Source: Pinus tabuliformis
Taxonomy: Eukaryota > Streptophyta > Pinopsida > Pinales > Pinaceae
DNA: 64,000 bases
Direction: 5' to 3'
NCBI GenBank assembly: GCA_031772625.1
Contig: CM062814.1
Location: 360,317,750-360,381,749 of the forward strand
Below, one piece after another: positions 35,601-45,316 of the stretch. Under the pieces are notes generated by a model. It was not told the origin of the DNA, did no database searches, and saw only the letters and a program-made list of their open reading frames with translations. Each line of letters begins with the position of its first letter. The stretch's first letter is position 1. The position numbers were made by a program, and so were the translations under genes.

Positions 35601-36348
35601 TGTATTTCATTAATGTTTCTCTGTATAATCTCTTTGGTTGCCCCAAAACAGTGATGGTGGCATTTGACATATCTAACTGCAGGGAACCTTGAAGTTTAGC
35701 CCCCCATGACCTTGATAACAACATCCCATACTTGGGTGGGATGTCAGCAACTACAACATCCATTAGAATTGTTTTGTTTGGGTACTGAACAAGAGACACA
35801 CATAGATCTTTTATTAGGCCTAAGCACTTGACTTGGCTAGAATCAAAGGAGAACAGGTCCTTGTATGGTCTGGTAATATCGAGGTTCAGTCTTTCCATGA
35901 CTGATTTGGGCATCAGGTTGTGAGAGGCACCCGAGTCAAACATTGCATTGTGTAATATCTTGTCATGAACATGCAGGCTGACATAGAAAGGTAAAATGCC
36001 TACACCTGTTGTCTTTCCATCCACCTCTGGGCCAAAAAGTAGCTCTGGGGTATCATCCAACACATTAACATCGTCTTTGTTGCTAGTAAGTTGGAGAGAT
36101 TTCCTGATTTGTTGTTTGTAAATGCTGTGTTTGGCCAATTCTGAGAGAGGAATTGCTATCTTCACTTTACTAATCTCAGTTTCTAGGTCAAAGGGTTTTT
36201 CAGATTGGGTCTTTTGGCTATGGATAACATTTCTTTCCTTGTTCACTAACTCTTCTTCTTGATTCTTATCCTGATTTTGAGGCTTGCCCTTCTTGGTCAT
36301 CTCTTGAGGGGTGACACTTGGGTTAGGGTGCAAGGATGATGTGTCCAT
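32692..36348 (-). CDS. Element C Pol: protease, extra RNase H, RT, native RNase H
   Basis: An open block of 1218 residues. Protease: FDSGASHNLMPK with D-S-G at 138-140. Extra RNase H at about 360-490: D367 (FDGS), E406 (NMAEYEAL) and D430 (GDSD) are present, but the last catalytic position reads NLHAHSLATFAS, with His where Asp is expected. RT starts near 655 with LCVDLRNLNQ, FTTPWGTF and MPFGLKNAGATFQR; the catalytic YLDD is at 861-864. Native RNase H follows and lacks its first Asp (FIIFSFASQH). A near-perfect 27-bp tandem repeat encodes ERASQSQI twice near residue 550. It shares the frame of gag (two intervening stops) and of integrase (one stop). The true start is uncertain. Confidence 0.85.
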   Translation of the reverse strand: MDTSSLHPNPSVTPQEMTKKGKPQNQDKNQEEELVNKERNVIHSQKTQSEKPFDLETEISKVKIAIPLSELAKHSIYKQQIRKSLQLTSNKDDVNVLDDTPELLFGPEVDGKTTGVGILPFYVSLHVHDKILHNAMFDSGASHNLMPKSVMERLNLDITRPYKDLFSFDSSQVKCLGLIKDLCVSLVQYPNKTILMDVVVADIPPKYGMLLSRSWGAKLQGSLQLDMSNATITVLGQPKRLYRETLMKYMVRSEEKPQNFPIYAVHSDIDSYIRFNDNATLSDNEVEPKTLLQEEDTNEQIATQETRIKQILNTAAAQESEQVPSSEHTALENQPDGKPQLQLTIPAHKEVIKSSLEPEILWFLEFDGSVNRLGAGAGVWIHNKQDSQAEGRAYRLNFKCTNNMAEYEALLLGLKPVKFLQATKVSIMGDSDLVIQQVKGNFVTNDKRLRSYRSAVAEILSFFTEFQITKIPRTQNLHAHSLATFASTCKLPFEPHHCFTAEVKHRPSVPNNVKDWQVFEDDAQINNFLTLQQEFAGLNIDIERASQSQILERASQSQIQFEQTNHPISPKTAKQMLNPTIFNKENILQIQQTNHEEIAVVEGEIIELRDNFLPTGVTPLEDIFDSNDIPRKPKMQPLNAAIEECNIGTVDKPKIIKLSASLPPDQKPKYIDLFKEFQDVFAWGYEDLKSYDTSVIQHTIPLKPNQKPFKQKLIRINPMLLPSIEKELQKMFKAGIIAPIRFYDWISNLVPTRKKTSEIRLCVDLRNLNQVSLKDNYPLPKMDHILQRVVGASRISLLDGFSGFNQILVHPDDQDKTAFTTPWGTFKYVKMPFGLKNAGATFQRAMDIAFAKEIHDFLVIYLDDLTPFSKSDQEHLKHLRQIFLTCRKYGISLNPKKSLFGLEEGKLLGHIISKDGIRIDPDRIQAILQMPHPRNIKELQGFLGKINFLRRFIPNLAELIRLLNNMLKKDSKVKWTVEANQAFEGIKLALTQTPVLTNPQFDKDFIIFSFASQHTIAVVLLQKDDQGNEKPIAFFSRALRDAPLKYQIMEKQAYALVKAIKDFRIYILYSHVIAYVPSPIVKDILTQENLEGRRGKWIANILEFDIEIKPTKLIKGQGLAKLMTEANFQALDINQLDSEPELATPKINVAFEQSPWYSDICYVLQNLCAPPGLSKTKCRFLKMKASKFSVMDGNLLWKNHEGILLSCLIENETNNIIK

Positions 36349-36453
36349 GGGCTGCTGTTTTGAAGAAGCTGGTTCAGTGACTTCTTCAATGACTACTTAT
36401 TTTGCAAGTGAATCTGTTGGGTCTTTTGGCTCTGTAAGTGTGGCTCTTTTGGG

Positions 36454-37827
36454 CTACTGATTATCTTTTATCTTTTCAGGCTGTGTTAGATTTACAGTTC
36501 TGCTCCTTAGCTTGTATTGCTTATGGACTTCATAAACAGCTGTGTCATAGCCTTGTTTGAAGTCAAATGACTCACCTGATTTGATTGGGAACAGCTTGAT
36601 TACCTCATCCTCATGGTCTTCTTGTGTCAAAAAGACTTGACTTTCACCATCTAGACCCATTAAATTAATATGAGAATCTTCATTGGGTTCACTTGATGTG
36701 GAAGTTTCAGCATAGTTTTCTTGGAAAGGGGATCTTATGTCTTGGTCAGAATTAGTCTTGCCAACGTTCGGATTTTGATTTCTCCTAAAATTTGGATTCC
36801 TAGGAGGGTTGTTTTGTGGTGCTTCCCATGAGGACTTTCTCTCAACCGATTCCACTCTATCCCCCAATCTCTTCATACCAGTGAGTATAGCATCCAGTTT
36901 TTGATCAAAGGCTGAGGGTTCCTGTTTGAAAGTGGTTCTCTTTTCCAACCTTGCTCTGTTTCTTTTGGCAATCAGGTTAGCTTCCACTGTGACAGCAACC
37001 TTTTGGGCATCTGCAAGGGTTTGAGGGTCTCTTTCCTTCAACTGATAGGCCATGTCAGGGTCAAAACCATCAGGGAATTTGTACAAAGCTAAATCAGGAG
37101 GGGGTCTTAGATTTTGTGGGATTGCGTTATATACATTGTTGAATCTTGCACAATACTCCAAAACAGTCTCTTGAGGACCCCTTTTGATAGTGTCATATTC
37201 ACCAAGTATGTGCAGAGGATCCTTCTTCTTCTCCCATCTGCTAGTAAAGGCTTGATAAATATCATCAGGAGTTGTGATGGAATTTGCATTCAGGGATCTA
37301 AACCAAGTTCTTACATCCCCAGTCAGACTTTGAACAAACATCCTCATTCTCACACTGTCATCATCTATTTCATAAGTTTCAAAATGGTCTTGCATCCTTT
37401 TGGCATGCTGAATAGCTGTCAAAGGGCCAGTGGAGTCAAAATATGAGATTTTGGTTTGGTAGTCTTGGGGTAGAGCTGCAACGTTAGCTGGTATCTGCAA
37501 TGGTGCATATCTGTTAGCCATATTCACAAGGTTTGGGGGATTAACAGGAGCAGCTGGGATAAAAGGAACGATGTGTGCCACAGGGGTAACAGGTGTAGCA
37601 GCACCTAGAGTGTTGTTCAAGGGGATATGTGCAGTGGGTGAAGATGTGCAAGGAGGGCTTTGAGATGTGGATGGTGAACTGGGGGAGACAGGGGTAGACC
37701 TAAATAGAACTTTGATTGGGATTGGAACTGGTTCAGGGTGAGCTGTCTTAGGACTCAAATCTCTAGGATTTTCCTGCCTCTGCTGCTTCCTAATTATTCT
37801 AGGGATTATATTAGGATTCTCAAACAC
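36454..37827 (-). CDS. Element C Gag
   Basis: Open for 457 codons, but the first codon here is GTG. The first in-frame ATG is at 37521 (MANRYAPLQIP). Sequence upstream of it (RYTRSNPNPNPP, then NPNIIPR) is conserved with A, so translation probably starts further up at an unidentified site. Residues 103-330 hold the retrotransposon gag core (FDSTGPL, then VRTWFRSL, then YKFPDGFDPDMAYQLKERD). A Pro/Ser/Thr-rich arm precedes it. The C-terminus is basic then acidic, with no CCHC knuckle. It ends at TAG 36454-36456, after CAG; a second stop, TAA, follows about 18 codons on, then the pol ORF in the same frame. Confidence 0.8.
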   Translation of the reverse strand: MFENPNIIPRIIRKQQRQENPRDLSPKTAHPEPVPIPIKVLFRSTPVSPSSPSTSQSPPCTSSPTAHIPLNNTLGAATPVTPVAHIVPFIPAAPVNPPNLVNMANRYAPLQIPANVAALPQDYQTKISYFDSTGPLTAIQHAKRMQDHFETYEIDDDSVRMRMFVQSLTGDVRTWFRSLNANSITTPDDIYQAFTSRWEKKKDPLHILGEYDTIKRGPQETVLEYCARFNNVYNAIPQNLRPPPDLALYKFPDGFDPDMAYQLKERDPQTLADAQKVAVTVEANLIAKRNRARLEKRTTFKQEPSAFDQKLDAILTGMKRLGDRVESVERKSSWEAPQNNPPRNPNFRRNQNPNVGKTNSDQDIRSPFQENYAETSTSSEPNEDSHINLMGLDGESQVFLTQEDHEDEVIKLFPIKSGESFDFKQGYDTAVYEVHKQYKLRSRTVNLTQPEKIKDNQ

Positions 37828-38003
37828 AGCTGGTGGATTTGGGTTAGGGTTTGACCTAGTGTACCTACTTTCCCTTTTAGGAGCCAGCTTCTGAACTTCT
37901 TTTTGAGTATTTTCTAAGATATTTTAGGATTGTTTAAGGGCCTGATTAAGCCTTTTTAGAACCACTGTCTATGGACAGACAACAGTTTGAAAAGTATGCT
38001 TGG

Positions 38004-38021
38004 TCCCCAGTGGAGTCGCCA
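38004..38021 (-). promoter_or_regulatory. Element C primer-binding site, tRNA-Arg type
   Basis: Minus strand TGGCGACTCCACTGGGGA, four bases inside the 5' LTR end. Same class as in A and B. Confidence 0.85.
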
Positions 38022-38025
38022 ATTA

Positions 38026-41000
38026 TGTTAACACCCATGTTGTTCCCTATGACTCCCAAGGGAATACGGCTGGGGTAACCACTAACCAATCTTTGGATTT
38101 CAGCTTCTAGCCAAGCTGTAATCAGAGAGGGCTCTCTCTTTATGATTTGTCTCTGTTATGATAGTATTTTAGGCTAGCTATTATGTTCAAGTTTTTTGTT
38201 TATGTTTTGGTTGAAGGATGTCTTTCAATACCTAAGATGTAATGTTTAGACAGTTGTATTTCATTGGGCAATGGAGTCTAGAGCTGTGAAATGTTTGAAA
38301 TGCTTCAGTGGGAATGTTCAGACTGCAGGGCCTATTGGGTATCTCAATAAACAAAATTTTAATTTAAGGCTTAAGTGATGATGTATGATGATGCATGTTT
38401 AGCCAATGAAAAGCAATTAAGAATTTTCCATTAAGCTAATGCTGTGAAAGTGAAATATATTGTTCAGGAGCAAACTTGAATTCCTAAAACAAGGGTCACT
38501 GTGAAAGATATATTCTGAGAGTGTAGCAATTAAGAATTACACTTATCAAGATTATAACTGAGGAAAAACATTCATTAACAACATAGATTGAGCTCAGGGT
38601 ATTCCATGAATAAATCCTGAAGGCTATTCTTTTTCTTTGCTGCTAAATACTTAGAACTTAGAAACATTTATGGATTGTAAAAGATTGAAACACAAAACGC
38701 AGAGAGTTACAGAAAACTTATTGTATATGAGATGCACAGGGATCCTGCAAACTTCAACAAACACCATGAATGCATTCAAAACTCAAAACTTCAAAAATTC
38801 CATTTACTTTTGTTATTAAACTCTGCAAAGATTACAGCATATGAACTTCTTCAAGAGAAATCAACAACAACCCCCTGCAAACTTATGCGAGGGGAAAATA
38901 TATACAAACAGTAATACAAAATATCTATGGCGTTGAGTCATCTGAGAAATAAACATTTCACCAACTTTGTACATAACAACAGATAAAAAGTTATTGCTGT
39001 CTTTAATACATCATAAATGTTCATTTATATCAGTCAGAATATATTTTGGCCTTTGGAGGCCACTGAGTCGGTTGGAATGATCTGCTTTAAATGCTGGAAA
39101 ATGCGCTGATGTGGCTGCTCTGCTGTAACTTTTCGGTCCTGTCACCTGTAGCTGTCCATCTTGACTTGCTGGCCGAAAGTCCTGCTGAGTTGGCTCAGCT
39201 TTTATCTTTTCATGCATGCTGATTTTACTAAGTTTTCCTGTGCATGCCTGTTCGTATTTTTTGATGAACAACTTGAAGAATGGCTTCCTGGTCTATAGGA
39301 TCATCTGTATTGCCTTTGTCCACCATTCCTGTGTGGGTAGTTGATGCCTAAGAATTGCCTCCATAGTCTCATCTACCTCTGTGTATTTATAGAAGTTAGG
39401 AGGCACTTCAAACAGGTGATTAATTTCATTCATTATAAAGAATAAATTCTCTACTCTGTTGTAGAGACTTTGTCCTGTAGCTAGCCCTGTTTCTTCTGAG
39501 GTGCTGGGCCTTTCAGTGATCTGACTTGTGGCAAATGTATTGACCCTCTTGGCATACTGCTCATGGGTAAGCAGTTTCCCTGCACTGTTCAGTAAGCCAG
39601 GGAGACCTCTGTTCTGTAATACCACAAATTTGTCCATAAATCTGTTTACCTCAGTCTGCATGTCTTGGGTCCTTCTCTCCAATGTCTGCACTAAGTTTCT
39701 TTGCGTAAGGACCCTTTTTACCAACATAATAGTCTCAGTCCTGTTAGGAATTCCCATGGTTGCTAACTGAGAACTTGTTCTGTTATTGAGCACATTGACC
39801 ATCCTGGTGGCAATTTCAGGCATATTGCCTAGAGCTGCCCTTGATCTCTGAATCTCCTTCTGTGCCTTTGCAATGAGCTCCAGCTGCTCATGGATTGTGT
39901 CAATATACTGCCATTGGTCAGTAATAGACTGGCCAATATTGGCCCATAGCACTGTCTTGATCTCGGCCACCACTTTATCCAGTTGGAGCTCCTTTTCTAG
40001 CTCCTTTATCCTGTCTTTGGGGGCTTTTATTTCCCTGCCCTTTTCTGCCACAGTCTTCTTGGACTTGTCATATCTTTCATTGACTTTGGCTAGTTTCTCC
40101 CTGGCCTCATTCAATTCTGTCATTTGTGCTTCCAAGGCCTGAATCTCATTTCTCAGCTTTTGCATGTCCAGGCTTGGGGCCTGCTCTGTTGTTGCTGGTG
40201 GTGCTGAGGTGGATGGTGCTGTCTGTCCTGTTTGTTGAGGAGGAGGAACAGTAGTTGGAGCAGTTTCCTCAAGATTTATTATTTCAGGAGGAGGCTGGGA
40301 GGTCTGACCTTCTTCTTTTTGCTTCAAAGCTGCCTGCAATGCTGCCTGTGCAGCCTCTGATTCTCCCAGCTTTTCTTGAGTCTGGATTAGCTGCTTATAT
40401 AGAGGCACCAGCAAGGCTGAGGCATCTTGATCATGCCTCTGCTGGGCATTTTCATCTTTTTGAGGGTGAATTGTGGCTGGAATTTTGATCTTTCTCCTCA
40501 ACGCTGCCATGTCTGCATCCCTCAACTTCAATATCTCTTGTATGCACTTGATATCCTTGGGATCATGCCCAATTTCTATGATTATATCTTCTAAGGACCT
40601 AATTCTGTTGTCCTTAGCTTGAGAGGATGCCCTTTCCAACTCAAGTTGGGCAGCTATATTATGAAGGCTATTCTCTAGCCTATAATTATCCAATGTTTTG
40701 TCTGCCAAGGAAGCATACACCATCTCACCCGTTTGTTTATGTAATTCAATTTTGTCCATAGGGTGGATGTCCTTGGCAAGGACCTCAAGATTGGTCCTTA
40801 TATAATCTGCAGGAGACTGGGGCTGTGCTACAGCTGGAAAAAAATGACTCATGATCATTTTGCCTTCACTAACATCATACGCAGACATCAGTCTTTGCTG
40901 GTTAGTGGGAGCCATTTTCAACAAATGATTGTATAGTTGTATCTTTATTGGCTCATTCCTCCTCTTTATGTCTATGAACTGTTGTTTGATTCCTCCTTCA

Positions 41001-44000
41001 CCTTCTCTCTGCTGGCTTGAGGAGCTGACTTCTCCTCCCACTGTCCTGTCCTGTTCCTATTGGAAGAAACTTGCGGATGCTTCTCTTCTAGGTGGGCCCA
41101 TGCCCAGAGACTGCCCTATTGGCATTTCTTCCTCAGAGAAAGGATTCAATCTCTATCTTTTCTCACCATGACTTATTGATGTGGTCAAGGGAGTCTCTCT
41201 GTCCCTTTTCCTGCTAGTATCCTCCTTTTGTGGAGTTTGGAGGATTGATGCTTCAACTGATGTTTCTTGCCTTGGAGGCACAGTTTGCTGTGGCTGTTGC
41301 TCAGTGGATTTTGGGGCTTCCACTGTCTGCTCTTTCTGTACAGGCTGCTCTTGTGTTTGTTCTTCTTGTTGTTGTTCTACATGCTGCTGTTGATGTACTT
41401 CCTGCTGTTCCACCTCTTTTCCTATTTGCTCTTCAGTCATGGGAGGTGGTTGCTCTTGTTCCACCTGCTTTTCTTTGCCTTTGCTGGATGTCTGTTGAGT
41501 GTCCATGGCAGCTTGCTGATGTGTTGTTGAAGAAGAGGCAGATGCTCCAAGTTGCCTTTGATATGATAAGGAAACCTGTCCACAAGTTTCCAAGTCAGCC
41601 TCTTTTTGCAAATTCCTAGCCTCTCTCTCTAGCATCTGCTCTCTAGTAATTGGCTCTTCTAGAGTGCCCTCTTTCCAGCTCAAAGAATTTGCATACTTTT
41701 CAACATGAGGCAGCCTAACATGTGCATAGTTACCCAATTTGTATTGTATCCTTCTGAGGGAGATAAAATGATTAGGGTCATAAGGTATCCATTTGAAACT
41801 GGTTTGCAATTTGAAGCCCTCTAAAATCATATCTACCTCCTTCCATCCCTCCTCTCTTTTATTGTATAGAAAAGGGCCTAGCTGGTTCCTCACCTTCAGC
41901 TGCACCTTCTTATTCCTACTTTGGAAATGGAAGCAGTCTGCATTTCCAAACTGCCTGAAGTATTCTAGGGCAAAAAGTCTCATAGGGACATACCTTGGCA
42001 GCCTGTAAGGGTCCAATTCACAGCCATATATTCTGATTACTGTGTGGTGTTGGTAAAAATACCAATCACCAATGCTGTAGGATTTGGAGAGATGGAGAAC
42101 TCTCTACATGTCATCGGTCAACCTTGGAGGAGGGACACCATACAACAATGTCATAGCTGGGTGAAAGAAGAGGTCTATAAATTCACAGTATGTGTATGGT
42201 GATTGAGAAACATTATAGAAAACTGAAGTCCAAAACACAACTGACCTTGGATTCCCTTGGGCATTAAGTTTCTTGAGGGGAATGGAGAAACCATCTGGTT
42301 GATAAAACAAGAACAGGTGGTAGATGTATGAGGTGTATTTGAACACCCTTTCCCTTTGTAGATTCATTAGTTGTTCATGGATCTTTTCTGCAATATATGT
42401 GGCATAGTCATAGTGCACAGCTGGAGACTTTCCAGGAGAAAATATGGACAGCATTGCCATTATTGTGTCATCAACATCCTCAATTCCCTTGTACCCCAGA
42501 ACGTAGCTGATCAAATCCATTAGCATTCTGCCCAAGTCATTCAGGTAGTGATATCCAATGGGAGGAATCCTCATAGTTTCAGAGCTTGGTTGTATGAATA
42601 ACTGATTAATTTTAATGATCTGGGCACTTGACAAATTACTTCCCTTCTTTACTAGGTCCAGCATGGAGAGAGGGGTCAATGGCCTTGCAGAGTGGAAATG
42701 CAGCATCTCATTTATGGTTTCTGGGGTAATATGGAACAAGATTGAGCCTGTAGGACTGAGAACAGCTCTTTGGCATGGATCATAGCATTCCTGGCACTTG
42801 TGGATCAAGTCTGGAAGGGCATTGACTTGAGGGAGGTTGTAAATGGGCAAATTTGAGTCCCAAATCCCCAAAATATCAGCTCCACCAAGGTATTGGGCTT
42901 TCAATTCATTTAGCATGTGAATATTGAACTTGGAACCCATTCGGAACCAGTCTATCATCTGATAATCTACATCCCCCAGGGCTTTCCAGTCTAACTCCCT
43001 TTGAGGGGCATTCAGAGGCTGGATATTCAAGGGTATTGGTGATCCATGGCTAGTAAGGCTTCTGAATTGTATGTAAACTATTTTGAGTGAGCAGAAGAAC
43101 GCAGAGGAGTTTCTTGACGATGTAACTGTGAATTGTAGGGAACACAGGGCGAATTGAGCAAACAGCAATTGAAATACCGTTTATAGGATTGATTAAAACA
43201 GTAGCAAGAATGACTAGAGTATTTCTATGGTGAATTTATGTAATGGAGGTTTCTAGTTCACGACTGCGCGAACTACCTGTGAATTCAGGTGAATTTGGTC
43301 AAATGCAGGTTTGGCAGAAGGTCTGTTGCCTTGCTAGTTGGAAATGAGTGCCGGTCACTGGATGCTTAATGGTGATTTCGGTGCATTACACTCTCTTAAA
43401 CAGCTTGCTTACAGAAACATGGATAAAACCAGGTGCAGGGAACAATTTTGAGAAATACCTTGCGAATTGTCGATAACAGTTGAAAATGCAGGTACGACGG
43501 AGGCACCCACGGTTTCAGAGTCGAGTTGTGCAGGTTGGCGCTAAATTGGTCGTAAAATGCATGCAGGAAAATCAATAGTTGTTTTGGCAAAAGTGAGAAA
43601 AAACACGCATTTTTGGCTAAAATATTGATTTTTTGCATATTGGCGCGTTTTTGAGATGACGTCAGCATGACGTCATCAGGTGGGGTCAAGGTTGGATGAC
43701 GTCAGCATGACGTCATCGGGTGAGGTGGAAAGCTGTGATTGGTGCACGGGATAATGAGGTGGCAGACATATCAGTGCAGGGGCGGACAAGATTGCTGACG
43801 CGACGGCGGGGTGGCACTGACGTGGTTCCGACGTGGCGATGATGCAGGCATAACAGAACCGGCGGTAAATGATAAGCAGTAATGGTTTTTCTCGGACCGC
43901 CTTTGATACGGTCAGTGTTTTGTCAGAGGGCGACCCGAGAAATTGTGAGGGCGACGCGTGGCAAAGGCCTGACGTCACCCTCTAACAGTTTCTCAGGTGC

Positions 44001-45311
44001 TAATCTTCGGACGTCGGGCCCAACCCGATATGCATAATGGCCGTCCGATCAAAGGCGCCCGATCGGACGGTTGACGGGTCGCTGAACAGTGCGGACGATA
44101 CGGCAGCGGGGAAGTAATAAAATATTATTTTCCTTCGAAAGGTGCGCCCAGCGGGACTTTAGGTTTCGGCGGGATCATATGGTTTTTCAATGTAAAAATA
44201 AAAATACAAATAATACCGCGCCGATACTTTGGATAAACTCAAAAAAGTGGGTTTTTATGTGCTTTTTTCGGATAAAGCAGGTTAGGGGTAAAAAGGGGTT
44301 GTTCATAAGGTTTTCTTAGCCAACAAAGGATTTAATGGGTTAACTGGATTCAGAAGGGAGAAGGGGGGTAAGGCTTAGGTTTCTCAAGCTGACCAGATGT
44401 CAATTTCATCCCTGACAGAGGACTTATTGGCTATAATGCCAAGGGGAGGGATATTTATACAATGCTTGGGGGTTTATACACCATGGTGTTATAATAGTAG
44501 GGGAAGGGGTAACATAGGGGAATTATATAATAGAAGTTAGAAATTAATGTGGGTGGAAGAGTGGATGAGGGGTGATATTACTAAGTTTATTTGAAAATAA
44601 CTTAGCTTAGGAAGTAGATCAAAATGAAAAGAATTTAGACAAGAAATGTGGCTTCTAATAGGACTAAGAACCACCATAAAACCACCAATTCTTCCATGAA
44701 TCTCAACTGATGAGGGGATGTTAGTAATGAATGGAAAAGGGGAAAATTGGGAAGTTAGACATGCTTCTTTGCTTTGCTGCAACCTGATAGAGAAGAAGGA
44801 ATTCTCAATCCATTGATTTTGCTTTGTGAAATAGGTTAGCACACCTTCAATTGTAAGGAATGGCACTTCTGCAACCCCATCTGCCTACCCATCTATTTGC
44901 CTAGAATTTTTTGTTTCTTCTTGGAGGGTGCACTTAGACTTGCAGACCCTTATTTGCCTTTTCTTTTCTCTGGCTTTTTCCTTTTGATTTTCTATCTACT
45001 GCTACCCTTATTGCTTCCAAGGTCCCAGATTAAGCAGTTGGGAGCCTTACTTCTCTACCTAAGCTACTTGTCTGCCAAGATTAAACAGTTTGGACAGACT
45101 TCTTTCTCTATTCTACAACTGAAAATTTAAAACATGGCATGATCCAGATTAGGCAGTTGGACCATCCATCAAAATTGAGTCTATATCAAGCTATATGCAC
45201 AGCGTTTCTTCTCTTGGAAATATGGGATCTTTGCATCATCAAAGCAGAGCATATTTGGACCTTTCCCTGCCAATCATGAAATATGAAACCTATTGGTATA
45301 GGTAGCTAACA
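38026..45311 (-). repeat. Element C 5' LTR, 7286 bp
   Basis: Pairs end to end with 24077-31364. It carries the same TATA candidate (43180-43186), TGACGTCA cluster (43657-43977) and LTR ORF (39293-43047). An open minus-strand block at 44537-44866 is matched at 30590-30919, but I do not consider it a gene. Confidence 0.92.
39293..43047 (-). pseudogene. Element C LTR ORF, 5' LTR copy (frameshift and three TAG stops)
   Basis: Equivalent to 25344-29099. A 1-base deletion just after the ATG at 43047 shifts the frame. Three Gln codons (CAG in the other LTR) are TAG here, near 42104, 41153 and 41060. In return, the GAG lost in the other copy is intact here (EIINLEETAP). The motif reads ILFHITPETINEMLHFH in this copy. 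All breaks are private to one LTR, which argues that the parent ORF was whole. Confidence 0.75.
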
Positions 45312-45316
45312 TCTTC
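45312..45316. repeat. Target-site duplication of element C, right copy
   Basis: TCTTC, identical to 24072-24076. Confidence 0.9.

Larger units (their letters stand above)
24077..45311 (-). mobile_element. Element C: 21.2-kb Tat-type Ty3 element with 7.29-kb LTRs that each carry an ORF
   Basis: LTRs at 24077-31364 (3') and 38026-45311 (5') bound a 6661-bp internal region, so the LTRs make up about two thirds of the element. Perfect TCTTC duplications prove it inserted as one unit. The first kilobase of the LTRs differs at about 24 positions by eye. The internal region holds PBS, gag, protease, an extra RNase H, RT, native RNase H and integrase in a single frame with a few stops. Each LTR carries a sense ORF of about 1251 codons. 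LTRs of this size containing a long ORF are unusual. Confidence 0.92.

Noticed and set aside
36397-36456. Programmed readthrough of TAG between gag and pol in C
   Set aside because: A second in-frame stop follows about 18 codons later, and CAG-to-TAG decay is common across the window.
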